Assembly (NCBI GenBank): GCA_947253655.1
Contig: CAMYAE010000006.1
Location: forward strand, 1 to 64,000
Source of the DNA: an uncultured Bacteroidales bacterium
GTDB taxonomy: Bacteria > Bacteroidota > Bacteroidia > Bacteroidales > UBA932
Length of the DNA: 64,000 nt
Reading direction: 5' to 3'
Both the position numbers and the translations under genes were made by a program. Under the pieces are notes generated by a model. That model was not told where the DNA came from. It saw nothing but the letters and a program-made list of their open reading frames with translations, and did not search any database. Below are positions 1-8,537 of the stretch, piece after piece. Positions within the stretch are counted from its first letter, which is position 1; every line of letters begins with the position of its first letter.

Positions 1-15
1 AGATTTCGGCAAAAA

Positions 16-489
16 TCAATCGAAGACCTTGGAGAGCAAGGAAACGGCTTCTTCAAGTTGGAGCCGGTCGATGTTGTCGAAAGTGCCGGTCTCCGTGCTA
101 TCAATGTCAAGTACGGCACGAATCCTCCGGTCAGGGCCGAACACCGGCACCACTATTTCCGAACGGGAAAGACTGCTACAAGCGATATGACCCGGAAATT
201 CCTCAACGTCAGGCACAATGACTGTCTCCTCACGCATCCAGGCCGTTCCGCACACCCCCTTGCCATAATCTATTCTGCTGCACGCTACGGGACCTTGAAA
301 CGGTCCGAGAACCAGTTTTCCGTCTTTGACAATATAAAATCCCACCCAGAAAAAGCCCGTCCTCTCCTTGACTGCCGCCGCAAAATTCGCCATTGCAGCG
401 ACTTCATCGGTTTCGCCCTCCAACAAAGCCTTTAACTCTTTCAGCAGACGAGGATAAATGAACGACTTATCCATTTTATTATCAAGCAT
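16..489 (-). CDS. msrC: Free methionine-(R)-sulfoxide reductase (GAF-domain fRMsr)
   Basis: A 157-residue single GAF-domain protein. It matches the fRMsr family, cytosolic enzymes that reduce free methionine-(R)-sulfoxide to methionine using thioredoxin-type reductant. The three redox cysteines are visible at residues 70 (GPVACSRI), 80 (GKGVCGTA) and 104 (GHIACSS). Their spacing of 10 and 24 equals that of the E. coli YebR cysteines 84, 94 and 118. The surrounding VPDVEEFPGH and SEIVVPVFG blocks are also family-typical. The chosen ATG overlaps the end of menA by 8 bp; a second in-frame ATG five codons on is possible. It is the last gene of the leftward lepA-glycosyltransferase-menA operon and probably a passenger there. 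The gene is complete, with its stop 16 bp from the window edge. The family call is firm and the activity is inferred from the intact cysteines. Confidence 0.93.
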   Translation of the reverse strand: MLDNKMDKSFIYPRLLKELKALLEGETDEVAAMANFAAAVKERTGFFWVGFYIVKDGKLVLGPFQGPVACSRIDYGKGVCGTAWMREETVIVPDVEEFPGHIACSSLSRSEIVVPVFGPDRRIRAVLDIDSTETGTFDNIDRLQLEEAVSLLSKVFD

Positions 490-1405
490 TTATAAGAAAT
501 ACCAAGAAGCCGAGTCCGGTGAGCAGAGAAAAGGCAAATGTGGAAATCACTAACAGCGGTAGCATAGGATCCAGGTCCCGGTCACATTTAGTCCATACCC
601 CGTGAAGATGTTTGACGTACAAAGGCAAAGTAAGTACAAACAGGAAATGCCATATATCGAAGAATCTTAAGCAGCAGAACAGCAGCATAAACACCCAGCC
701 TGCAACAATCAATACTGTCTGATAGATTCTTGCTCCCTTAGGTCCGAGCTTGATTGCAATTGTGGTCCTGTTAACGGAATCGGTACGCATGTCCCTTATA
801 TTGTTCACATTAAGCACTGCCACAGAGAAGCAGCCGATAGATGCGGCAGGCAGCACTAATGTCCATGTATGTATATCGTGTGCCGCCACGAAATATGAGC
901 CAAGAACAGCCACAAGCCCGAAAAATATAAACACATATATATCTCCGAGCCCTCTGTAGCCATATGGGTTGCGGCCTAATGTGTATTTCATGGCACCGAG
1001 GATCGCCGAAGCTCCAAGCAGGATAAGGCATAGGGATTCAATGGAAAAGAGAGAGCCGAACGAGAAATATATCATAAGGAGGCCGGACAAGATGCTCAGG
1101 CCGATGAAGATCCCGATAAGGAATTTCATATCGTCTATTGTCAGTGCACCGGAATTCAGGCCGTATTCAGGACCTTGCCGCTCTTTGGTGTCAGTGCCTT
1201 TGAGCACGTCTCCGAGCTCGTTTGACAGGTTTGACAAAATTTGAAGCGAAACTGTGGTGAGAAAAATGAACAGAGCCGTCATCCAATCGACATAATAATC
1301 CGATGCGGCCAAAAGAACGCCTAACATAGTTCCTGCCAAGGATAGCGGCAGTGTTCTAAGCCTTAATGAGGCTATTGCAGATTTAATTCTCCACCTTTTT
1401 GCCAT
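482..1405 (-). CDS. menA: 1,4-dihydroxy-2-naphthoate polyprenyltransferase (UbiA superfamily)
   Basis: An integral membrane prenyltransferase that attaches the polyprenyl tail to 1,4-dihydroxy-2-naphthoate in menaquinone synthesis. About eight hydrophobic segments are visible. The two Asp-rich prenyl-diphosphate motifs of the UbiA superfamily are present: NELGDVLKGTD near residues 62-72 and NNIRDMRTD near residues 201-209 (from the ATG start). I place the start at the ATG at 1405; a TTG two codons upstream gives a slightly longer frame but is a weaker candidate. The start lies inside the 3' end of the glycosyltransferase gene, so the two are probably translationally coupled. No other men genes lie in the window. 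Menaquinone is the expected quinone in Bacteroidales. Other UbiA enzymes share the motifs, but the length (307 residues) and lack of extra domains fit MenA. Confidence 0.9.
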   Translation of the reverse strand: MAKRWRIKSAIASLRLRTLPLSLAGTMLGVLLAASDYYVDWMTALFIFLTTVSLQILSNLSNELGDVLKGTDTKERQGPEYGLNSGALTIDDMKFLIGIFIGLSILSGLLMIYFSFGSLFSIESLCLILLGASAILGAMKYTLGRNPYGYRGLGDIYVFIFFGLVAVLGSYFVAAHDIHTWTLVLPAASIGCFSVAVLNVNNIRDMRTDSVNRTTIAIKLGPKGARIYQTVLIVAGWVFMLLFCCLRFFDIWHFLFVLTLPLYVKHLHGVWTKCDRDLDPMLPLLVISTFAFSLLTGLGFLVFLINA

Positions 1406-2225
1406 GTGCAAATATCACTTTGAAATTCAATGTAATAAAACGTGCAACTGCCTGAAAAAAGCCGGCACTCCTCAAATCGTATAGGAACTGCTCTTTCGGC
1501 GGACGCCCCTTAGGGTTGCACAGAAGCCGGTATCTCTCTTTGAGAGTGTAGGAAGAATTCCTCCATTCAGGCACTCGCATATCCGGATTATATGTCGCGA
1601 GAACTCCGGGGGCTACCACTCTCGTAATACCTAATTTACAGGCTCTTACGCCATAATCCAAGTCGCCGAGGGCATGGTGGTATCTCGCATCCAGATTTCC
1701 GAGCAGCTTATAGACATATCGCGGGACGAGCACAAAGTTGCCGTTTATAGTGAAGCATGGTACGGGCAAGACCTGTTCGGGTACAACCACCTTGTTGGCC
1801 CTGGTGCGTCCTCCGGAGGTGAGCCGTCCGTTGTCGTCAGTAGCGGTTCCCGTTATAATTGCCTTGTTCCCAAGGTATTGGGAATTTTCCATAATGGTGG
1901 CGACAGCCCCCTCTTTAAGCACCGTATTAACATTTGTCCATAGATAGAAATCATAGTCCTGCTTTGCGGCTACGGTCCAGGCCAGGCGCATACCCTGATT
2001 CCAGTATTGTCTGCCGTCACCCTTGATAAGATGGACGGAGGGGAAATTCTCCCTTACTTCTTCGGACGTGCCGTCAATGCTGCCGTCATCCACTATATAA
2101 ATGTCAAAGCTGTATGGCATTATCCCTTTCATTGCATCGATCTGGCGATAACAGTTGTCGAGAAAAGCATTGACCTTTTCCCTGCTGTTATAGACCGTCA
2201 TCATGATAGCAACTGTGGAGTTCAT
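1383..2225 (-). CDS. Family 2 glycosyltransferase (GT-A fold), altered DXD region
   Basis: A GT2-type glycosyltransferase of 280 residues, expected to transfer a sugar from a nucleotide-sugar donor at the inner membrane face, for example in O-antigen or capsule building. The N-terminal nucleotide-binding part is clear: IMMTVYNS at residues 7-14 and VDDGSIDGT at 45-53. The acceptor-side motif HALGDLDYGVRA is also present. The usual metal-binding acidic pair after YLW reads YLWTNVNT at about residues 94-101, with no Asp, so catalysis may be altered. It starts at an ATG 2 bp after the lepA stop (a TTG two codons earlier also exists) and overlaps menA, so it belongs to the lepA operon. No polysaccharide cluster surrounds it. 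Donor and acceptor cannot be told from sequence. Confidence 0.85.
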   Translation of the reverse strand: MNSTVAIMMTVYNSREKVNAFLDNCYRQIDAMKGIMPYSFDIYIVDDGSIDGTSEEVRENFPSVHLIKGDGRQYWNQGMRLAWTVAAKQDYDFYLWTNVNTVLKEGAVATIMENSQYLGNKAIITGTATDDNGRLTSGGRTRANKVVVPEQVLPVPCFTINGNFVLVPRYVYKLLGNLDARYHHALGDLDYGVRACKLGITRVVAPGVLATYNPDMRVPEWRNSSYTLKERYRLLCNPKGRPPKEQFLYDLRSAGFFQAVARFITLNFKVIFAHGKKVEN

Positions 2226-2227
2226 CG

Positions 2228-4015
2228 TCAATCCAATTTAAGTACGGCCATAAATGCACTCTGAGGCACCTGAACTGCACCTATCTGACGCATCCTCTTT
2301 TTGCCTTCCTTCTGTTTTTCAAGCAGTTTCCTCTTTCTGGAAACATCGCCGCCGTAACACTTTGCAGTAACGTCTTTGCGTACCTGCCTTACCGTTTCAC
2401 GGGCTATGATTTTGGCCCCGATAGCCGCCTGTATGGCAATATCGAATTGTTGTCTCGGTATAAGGTCTTTCAGTTTCAAACAAATCTTCCTCCCGAAGTC
2501 GTATGCATGGTCTTCGTGAATTAATGAAGAAAGTGCATCGGCAGGGTCTCCGTTGAGGAGTATATCCAATTTAACGAGCTTGGCAGGGCGGTATCCGATT
2601 ATATGATAATCAAATGAGGCATAGCCTTTTGATATGGATTTCAGCTTGTCGTAGAAGTCGAACACTATCTCTGATAGCGGCATTTCATAGGTCAGTTCCA
2701 CCCTGTCGGCGGTTATGTAATGCTGATTGATAAGTGTTCCCCTTTTATCCAGACATAATTTCATGATAGGACCGTAGAATTCCGTATCCGATATTATCTG
2801 TGCCCGAATATAAGGCTCCTCGATTTTTTCTATAAGGGTGGGTGCAGGCAGACCGGAGGGGTTGTGTACCGTAATAACCGCACCTTTTGTGGTGTAGACG
2901 TTATATGACACGTTAGGCACTGTGGTAATGACGTCCATTCCGAATTCTCTGAAAAGGCGTTCCTGCACTATTTCGAGGTGCAGAAGTCCGAGGAAGCCGC
3001 AACGAAATCCGAAGCCTAAGGCCAATGAAGATTCCGGCTCATAGACAAACGAGGCATCGTTAAGCTGGAATTTTTCGAGGGTTGTCCTCAGGTCCTCGTA
3101 CTTGTCCGCCTGCACCGGGTACATTCCGGCGAAAAGCATAGGCTTAACCTCCTCAAAGCCGGCAATAGCATGGCTGCATGGGTTGTCCACATGGGTAATC
3201 GTATCGCCGACCTTAACCTCGGCCGCAGTCTTTATCCCTGAAATGATATAGCCGACATCTCCGCATTCGATTTCAGCAGCAGGCTGCATGGTCATTTTAA
3301 GCACCCCGACCTCGTCTGCCACATATTCCTGGCCGGTGTTGAAAAATTTGACTTTGTCGCCTGTCCTGATAGAGCCGTTCTTTACTTTGAAATAGGCAAT
3401 AATTCCTCTGAAAGAGTTGAAGACAGAGTCGAAAATCAAGGCCTGCAACGGGGCGTCCGGGTCGCCTGACGGTGCAGGAATTTTCTCTATTATCGCATCC
3501 AACAGGTCGGCCACCCCCTCTCCGGTGCGTGCCGAGACCTTGAATACGTCTTCGGGATCACAGCCGAGCAGTTCACATACCTCGTCCGTAACTACATCAA
3601 CCTGAGCGGCTTCCATATCGATTTTATTCAGTACCGGTATGATTTCTAAATTGTGGTCAACGGCCTGATACAGATTGGATATTGTCTGGGCCTGAACTCC
3701 CTGTGATGCATCTACCACCAAAAGGGCGCCTTCGCAGGAAGCTATGGATCTTGAAACTTCGTAGGAGAAATCCACATGGCCGGGAGTGTCTATAAGGTTA
3801 AGTTTGTATTTTTCTCCTTTATAGACATAGTCCATTTGGACGGCATGGCTTTTAATAGTAATTCCCTTTTCTTTTTCAAGGTCCATATTATCCAGCACCT
3901 GACTTTCCATTTCCCGCGACAGCACGGTCCGGGTCTGTTCCAAAAGTCTGTCGGCCAAGGTGCTCTTGCCGTGGTCAATATGTGCTATGATGCAAAAATT
4001 CCGTATATTTTTCAT
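2228..4015 (-). CDS. lepA: Elongation factor 4 (back-translocating GTPase LepA)
   Basis: A ribosome-associated GTPase of the normal LepA length (595 residues). G-domain motifs are intact: AHIDHGKS (Walker A, residues 11-18), the switch region KEKGITIKSH, DTPGHVDF and NKID. The conserved LepA C-terminal domain is recognisable from blocks such as CYGGDVSRKRKLL and GKKRMRQIG. LepA promotes fidelity of translation initiation or elongation under ionic stress. The start is an ATG with the family-typical MKNIRNFCIIAHIDHGKS beginning. A -7 box TATATTTG lies about 37 bp upstream. It is the first gene of the leftward operon that continues into the glycosyltransferase, menA and msrC. Confidence 0.98.
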   Translation of the reverse strand: MKNIRNFCIIAHIDHGKSTLADRLLEQTRTVLSREMESQVLDNMDLEKEKGITIKSHAVQMDYVYKGEKYKLNLIDTPGHVDFSYEVSRSIASCEGALLVVDASQGVQAQTISNLYQAVDHNLEIIPVLNKIDMEAAQVDVVTDEVCELLGCDPEDVFKVSARTGEGVADLLDAIIEKIPAPSGDPDAPLQALIFDSVFNSFRGIIAYFKVKNGSIRTGDKVKFFNTGQEYVADEVGVLKMTMQPAAEIECGDVGYIISGIKTAAEVKVGDTITHVDNPCSHAIAGFEEVKPMLFAGMYPVQADKYEDLRTTLEKFQLNDASFVYEPESSLALGFGFRCGFLGLLHLEIVQERLFREFGMDVITTVPNVSYNVYTTKGAVITVHNPSGLPAPTLIEKIEEPYIRAQIISDTEFYGPIMKLCLDKRGTLINQHYITADRVELTYEMPLSEIVFDFYDKLKSISKGYASFDYHIIGYRPAKLVKLDILLNGDPADALSSLIHEDHAYDFGRKICLKLKDLIPRQQFDIAIQAAIGAKIIARETVRQVRKDVTAKCYGGDVSRKRKLLEKQKEGKKRMRQIGAVQVPQSAFMAVLKLD

Positions 4016-4051
4016 ACTCGCAAAACCTATGGGCTTATTGCCCTAAATATG

Positions 4052-4059
4052 CAAATATA
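4052..4059 (-). promoter_or_regulatory. -7 promoter box (TATATTTG) of the lepA operon
   Basis: On the minus strand the octamer TATATTTG matches the Bacteroidales sigma-70 -7 consensus TAnnTTTG. It stands 36 bp before the lepA ATG. I see no clear TTTG -33 box. The predicted leader contains a short GGGC/GCCC hairpin at about 4030-4042. Confidence 0.55.
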
Positions 4060-4090
4060 CAGAGAATTTTACAGATAGGGGTTGTGGAAA

Positions 4091-4131
4091 ATAAAAAAGT
4101 GGTGTGCGTAAGAAGCATACGTACACCACTT
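4091..4131 (-). terminator. Rho-independent terminator after tRNA-Leu
   Basis: A 14-bp stem (arms 4097-4110 and 4118-4131, one G-U pair in RNA, 7-nt loop) is followed on the minus strand by a T-rich run. It lies directly downstream of the tRNA-Leu gene and upstream of the lepA promoter. Confidence 0.85.
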
Positions 4132-4139
4132 TGGCTTTG

Positions 4140-4224
4140 TGCCCGGGGCCGGGCTCGAACCGGCACATCTTTAAAGGACAAAGGATTTTGAGTCCTTCGC
4201 GTCTACCAATTCCGCCACTCGGGC
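4140..4224 (-). tRNA. tRNA-Leu (anticodon CAA)
   Basis: The minus strand folds as a class II tRNA: acceptor GCCCGAG/CCCGGGC, D-arm, a 5-bp anticodon stem with loop CTCAAAA (anticodon CAA, codon TTG), a long variable arm and a T-arm GCCGG-TTCGAGC-CCGGC. Discriminator A; CCA is not encoded. One A-C mismatch sits at acceptor pair 6-67. A strong promoter and a terminator flank it, so it is a single-gene transcript. Confidence 0.95.
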
Positions 4225-4248
4225 ATGAACGGACTTGCGTTATGAATG

Positions 4249-4279
4249 CAAAGGTATTTATTTTCGGACAAAAATCAAA
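4249..4279 (-). promoter_or_regulatory. Bacteroidales-type promoter of tRNA-Leu
   Basis: On the minus strand TTTG (4279-4276) and TACCTTTG (4256-4249) are 19 bp apart. This is a full match to the -33 TTTG / -7 TAnnTTTG promoter known from Bacteroides. It ends 24 bp before the mature tRNA 5' end. Confidence 0.8.
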
Positions 4280-4309
4280 TATTACGACAAATAAGAGTGT
4301 GAAAAATGC

Positions 4310-4317
4310 TATCTTTG
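4310..4317 (+). promoter_or_regulatory. -7 promoter box (TATCTTTG) of the aroB operon
   Basis: TATCTTTG fits TAnnTTTG and lies 16 bp before the aroB ATG, which would give a very short leader. No convincing -33 box is seen. It is the only obvious promoter for the nine-gene run from aroB to tsaE. Confidence 0.6.
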
Positions 4318-4333
4318 TATATTATGCCATATT

Positions 4334-5470
4334 ATGAAGGAGATTAAAATCATTTCGGGAAGAAAGACATTGAGCCGGATAGTTTCAAGTGAAGCCGTCA
4401 AAGATATTCTGCATTGCATTGATGGCTATGATGAGATATTTGCGGTATATGATGAAGCTGTAAAGGTTTTTGCCGGCAAAATAATTTCCTGCATAAACAC
4501 AGACGCCGGAGCGTCCGGGAGAAAACGTCTTGTTTCGGCTTTCGCCATACAGACAAGCGAGAATGCCAAGAATATTGAAACGGTAATGGAAATATGCCGC
4601 CGGCTTCTTGAAAACAACGCCGACAGAAATGCGTTATTGTTAGGTATAGGTGGCGGAATTACCACTGACATAGCAGGATTTGCAGCCTCCATATACAAGA
4701 GGGGCATAAGATTCGCCTTTGTCCCGACAACGCTTTTGGCACAAGTAGATGCCGCCATAGGCGGAAAAACCGGGGTTAATTTCCTTGGATATAAGAACAT
4801 GATAGGGGTTATACGCCAGCCGGAATTTACCTTTGAATGCCCGGAAGCACTTGACACACTGCCATATAGGGATTTCGTGTCAGGCAGTGCCGAAATGCTG
4901 AAAACCTTTGTTATCGAGAATAAGGACGGAAATTATGAAAAGGCGGTCAGGGTATTTGCCGAAATCCATAATTCAGAGGACAGAAATACGGCTATAAGAA
5001 ACAGGCGGCAGGAGCTTATGGAGCTTGTAAACGCTGCTGCCGAGGTGAAGGCCGGAGTAGTCGGACGGGACATGTTCGAACAGAATGAGAGACGGAAACT
5101 CAATCTCGGCCACACTTTCGGCCATGCTATCGAGAAACAGGCCAACAGTCAAGGGTCGGGAGTCGATATTTCTCACGGGGAAGCCGTTGCCATTGGCATT
5201 GCCATTGCGGTAAAACTGTCGGAAAGGCTCGGAATATGCTCTTATAAAAACTTGTCCGACAAAATAATAAAGGATTTATCGTCCTGTGGCCTGCCTGTGG
5301 AATCCCCGTTTGACATAAAACTGCTGGGAGAAGCCATTAAGAAAGACAAGAAGGCCGAGAGCGATATTGTTCACTTTCTGCTTGTCAAGGATATTGGAGA
5401 AGTGCTTGTCAAGGACCTGGAGCCGGATAAGGCTATTAAAATCATTGAGGAAGATCTATGGTTTGCATAA
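4334..5470 (+). CDS. aroB: 3-dehydroquinate synthase
   Basis: Second enzyme of the shikimate pathway: DAHP to 3-dehydroquinate, using NAD and a divalent metal in the cytosol. At 378 residues it is near the family length. Visible blocks are the NAD-binding GIGGGITTDIAGF stretch, VPTTLLAQVDAAIGGKTGVN, and the metal ligands in GSAEMLKT (Glu), HTFGHAIE (His) and SHGEAVAIG (His). It is the first gene of a packed operon. Its last codons overlap the aroD-aroA fusion by 13 bp. aroE, aroK and the DAHP synthase are not in the window. Confidence 0.96.
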   Translation: MKEIKIISGRKTLSRIVSSEAVKDILHCIDGYDEIFAVYDEAVKVFAGKIISCINTDAGASGRKRLVSAFAIQTSENAKNIETVMEICRRLLENNADRNALLLGIGGGITTDIAGFAASIYKRGIRFAFVPTTLLAQVDAAIGGKTGVNFLGYKNMIGVIRQPEFTFECPEALDTLPYRDFVSGSAEMLKTFVIENKDGNYEKAVRVFAEIHNSEDRNTAIRNRRQELMELVNAAAEVKAGVVGRDMFEQNERRKLNLGHTFGHAIEKQANSQGSGVDISHGEAVAIGIAIAVKLSERLGICSYKNLSDKIIKDLSSCGLPVESPFDIKLLGEAIKKDKKAESDIVHFLLVKDIGEVLVKDLEPDKAIKIIEEDLWFA

Positions 5471-7497
5471 CTTTACATAACAAAAGATATAGCGAGATAT
5501 TAGAGGCACTTGCCTTGCCGGAGGTTGAAATGGCGGAAATACGTCTCGACAGTTGCATATTGTCGCCGGAAGAGACAGAAGATCTGTTCATGAATTGCGA
5601 CCTCCCCCTGGTAGCCACTTGCAGAATTTCCGGGATTGCCGAAAAACTGAAACGGGAACAGCCCGACAAGACGGACGGCAAAATTGAATCGCAGGCTTAT
5701 CAGGTGGTTGAGTCAAGGCTTATGACGGCAATCAGGGCAGGGGCCGCATACGCCGATCTGGAGATTGAAGCCCCAGCCATGCTTTCCAAACGCATAAGGA
5801 GGGCTGCAAGGGAATACGGGACATACCTCATACGCTCATATCACGACTTTAGCGGCACGGACTCAGAAATTGCACTTAAAGCCTTGGTGGAGAAATGTTT
5901 GTCGCTGGGGGCGGATGTCGTTAAGATAGTTACGACGGCCAACTGCGAGGAGGACGTCGAAAGGGTTGGCAGACTGTACAGAGACTTTGAGGCGAACAGG
6001 CTTATAGCATTCTGCATGGGCAGCTACGGCAAGCATTCCCGAATCACTTGTCTTGAAAAAGGAGCTCCTTTTTCTTACGCAGCCTTGACAGAAGACGATG
6101 CCGCCGCTCCTGGACAATGGTCATATAAAGATTTCCACAAGGCCGTATATGGGGATTTCAAGGCAGTTGAATATGGGGACGAAAATGATCCGGTAATTAT
6201 TCCTTGTTCTAAAAGCATTGCCCAAAGGGCTATAATCGCAGCTGCTTTGGCAAACGGGACATCCGAGCTTCGGGGATATTCCCCTTGCTGGGACAATGAG
6301 TCGGCCATATCGGTTGCCGAAGCTATCGGAGCAGAGGTCACGGCAAACTCCTCTACCCTGACAATAAAAGGCATAGGAGCAGGGGTCGGGATGTATGAGG
6401 GCAAATCTTTAAGCACCGGAGAATCGGGATTGTTGACAAGAATGATGATTCCGGTTCTTGGGGCGATAGGGCAGGGAGAAATACATGTGGACGGTGAGGG
6501 CACTTTGCTGAAAAGGCCTCTGAGAGGTGCGGAAGAGATAATGCAGGCTTTTGGTATAACATTGGAGGGCGGCAAGACGGAAAGCGGAATCAGGGTGCCT
6601 CTTACAGTGAAAGGTCGTCTGTGTCCTGGGGAAAAGGAGATTTCCGGTAAAGATGGCTCCCAGCTGATTTCCGGGCTGTTGGCAGCCTTGCCTCTGCTTG
6701 AAGAAGATTCTATAATACATATTAGGGAGCCGAAGAGCATTCCCTATATTTTCATGACTATTGACGTCCTGAAAAAATTCGGAATCAGGATAAACAGCGA
6801 TATGGAGGGAGGCGATGATTTTCTCGAGACCTTGGACTGGGACCTTTGCGAAGGCATTACATTGCACGTCAAAGGCGGTCAGAGCTACAAGGCGGCTGAC
6901 TTCAGCATCGAGGCGGATTGGAGTTCGGCAGCTAATTTCATGGTCGCCGGAGCCGTTTTCGGAAGTGCAGCCCTGCAAGGACCCGATACGGCATCGCTGC
7001 AGGCAGACCTTTCTGTCATGGATATACTTGCCGAGGCCGGAGCCTGCCTGTCACAAGAGGAAGATACCGGCATAATCCACGTTTGCAAAGCCCCTCTCAG
7101 CCCATTTGAGATCGATGCAGGCAACTGTCCCGATCTTTTCCCTATAATTTCTGTCTTGGCGGCATTCTGTGAAGGCACAAGCCGGATTTCCGGAGTCGGG
7201 AGGCTGTCCTCAAAAGAAAGCGACAGAGGCAAGGCCATTATTGACATGCTGTCGCAAATGGGAGTGAATGCAGCAATAAAAGGCGACACCATGACTATTG
7301 CAGGCCACTCGTTGAGCCGCAGGATCTTATCGGGGAACATGCTTAAAGGCGGCAGCTACACGTCCCACCACGACCACAGAATGGTTATGGCCCTTATGGT
7401 GGCAGGCTTAGGGGCGGATTCCAAAATAGAAATCGACGATACGGATTGCGTAAGGAAATCTTTTCCTAAATTTATAGAATTATTTGAAAGGCTATGA
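5458..7497 (+). CDS. aroDA: Fused type I 3-dehydroquinate dehydratase / EPSP synthase
   Basis: One 679-residue frame carries two shikimate enzymes. Residues 1 to about 225 are a type I dehydroquinase: substrate-binding EIRLD (27-31), catalytic His129 in RSYHDF, Schiff-base Lys156 in VVKIVTTA, MGSYGKHSR (188-195) and APGQ (217-220). From about residue 240 to the end it is 5-enolpyruvylshikimate-3-phosphate synthase: PCSKSIAQRA (249-258) with the PEP/S3P Lys252, GESGLLTRMM, a catalytic-Asp block (NCPDLFPIISV) and DHRMVMALM. It would thus perform pathway steps 3 and 6, which are not adjacent. Both halves look active. The frame is continuous with no sign of a sequencing join. It overlaps aroB by 13 bp and aroC by 4 bp (ATGA). 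Eukaryotic AROM also fuses these activities but with more domains. Confidence 0.95.
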   Translation: MVCITLHNKRYSEILEALALPEVEMAEIRLDSCILSPEETEDLFMNCDLPLVATCRISGIAEKLKREQPDKTDGKIESQAYQVVESRLMTAIRAGAAYADLEIEAPAMLSKRIRRAAREYGTYLIRSYHDFSGTDSEIALKALVEKCLSLGADVVKIVTTANCEEDVERVGRLYRDFEANRLIAFCMGSYGKHSRITCLEKGAPFSYAALTEDDAAAPGQWSYKDFHKAVYGDFKAVEYGDENDPVIIPCSKSIAQRAIIAAALANGTSELRGYSPCWDNESAISVAEAIGAEVTANSSTLTIKGIGAGVGMYEGKSLSTGESGLLTRMMIPVLGAIGQGEIHVDGEGTLLKRPLRGAEEIMQAFGITLEGGKTESGIRVPLTVKGRLCPGEKEISGKDGSQLISGLLAALPLLEEDSIIHIREPKSIPYIFMTIDVLKKFGIRINSDMEGGDDFLETLDWDLCEGITLHVKGGQSYKAADFSIEADWSSAANFMVAGAVFGSAALQGPDTASLQADLSVMDILAEAGACLSQEEDTGIIHVCKAPLSPFEIDAGNCPDLFPIISVLAAFCEGTSRISGVGRLSSKESDRGKAIIDMLSQMGVNAAIKGDTMTIAGHSLSRRILSGNMLKGGSYTSHHDHRMVMALMVAGLGADSKIEIDDTDCVRKSFPKFIELFERL

Positions 7498-8525
7498 ATA
7501 CGTTTGGAAGAAAGTTCAGAGTTTCGATTTTCGGAGAATCGCATGGTGAGGCTATTGGAGTAGTCATAGACGGCGTGCAGCCGGGCATATCCATATCAGA
7601 AGAAGATTTCCTGAATGACATAATCAGGCGTAAGAGCGGTCCGAAGGGTACTACTCCGCGTATAGAGGCCGATGTGCCTGAGCTGCTGAGCGGTGTGTAT
7701 AACGGACACACCACAGGGGCTCCGATGACTGTTCTGTTCCGGAACAAGAATACACACTCGACTGACTACAGACTTTTCAATGCCATTCCCAGACCGGGGC
7801 ATGCCGACTACACTGCCAGCGTAAAATGGCTGGATTTCAATGATCCGAGAGGTGGAGGACATTTTTCCGGAAGACTGACACTGCCTATAGTCGCAGCAGG
7901 AGTTGTCGCAAAAAAAATGATAGGATATTCCGTAAGTGCCGAATTGATTGAGGTAGGAGGCGTATCCAAGGCGGAGGCCATGGCCGGCACCTCAACCTCA
8001 ACCGGGATTTGGGACAATGTCATATCCGAGGTAATGAAGGAGCGGGATTCCGTAGGGGGAATTGTGGAATGTACCGTAAAAAACGTGCCTGCCGGGCTTG
8101 GAGAGCCGTTCTTTGACTCCGTTGAATCACTGATTTCCCATGCGATATTCGCAATTCCAGGCGTGCGTGGAATAGAATTTGGAGACGGCTTTAATGCCAC
8201 AAGGATGAGAGGCATTGAGCATAATGACCCTTTCGACACCATCTTCAATGACAGCCCGAACATGAACTTCAGTGCCAGACCATCGAAAAACGGGGCCGGA
8301 GGAATCAACGGCGGCATTACAAACGGAAATCCCATTCTGTTTAGAGTGGCATTCAAACCTACCTCCAGCATAGGCAAGCCGCAAAAAACCTTCAATTTCT
8401 CGACCGGAGAAATGACGGAACTGCGAATACCGGGCAGACACGATGCTTGTTTTGCGCTAAGGACACCTGTAATTGTCGAAGCCATGACGGCTATTGTGCT
8501 GGCAGATTTGACAAAAATATTGTAA
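7494..8525 (+). CDS. aroC: Chorismate synthase
   Basis: Last shikimate enzyme: converts EPSP to chorismate with reduced FMN. Family signatures are present: the N-terminal FGESHGEAIG (conserved His), RPGHADYTASVKW with the second conserved His, SGRLTLPIVAAG, and the C-terminal GRHDACFALRTPVIVEAM. Length 343 is normal. It starts in an ATGA overlap with the aroD-aroA fusion, so the three aro genes are translationally coupled. Only 12 bp separate it from sufB. Confidence 0.97.
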   Translation: MNTFGRKFRVSIFGESHGEAIGVVIDGVQPGISISEEDFLNDIIRRKSGPKGTTPRIEADVPELLSGVYNGHTTGAPMTVLFRNKNTHSTDYRLFNAIPRPGHADYTASVKWLDFNDPRGGGHFSGRLTLPIVAAGVVAKKMIGYSVSAELIEVGGVSKAEAMAGTSTSTGIWDNVISEVMKERDSVGGIVECTVKNVPAGLGEPFFDSVESLISHAIFAIPGVRGIEFGDGFNATRMRGIEHNDPFDTIFNDSPNMNFSARPSKNGAGGINGGITNGNPILFRVAFKPTSSIGKPQKTFNFSTGEMTELRIPGRHDACFALRTPVIVEAMTAIVLADLTKIL

Positions 8526-8537
8526 GATATTGATTTT

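Noticed and set aside
58..435. Open frame antisense to msrC (125 codons)
   Set aside because: It lies wholly inside a well-supported gene on the other strand and its translation resembles no protein.
6075..6740. 221-codon open frame antisense to the EPSP synthase part
   Set aside because: Shadow of the conserved coding frame; Pro/Ser-rich translation without domain.
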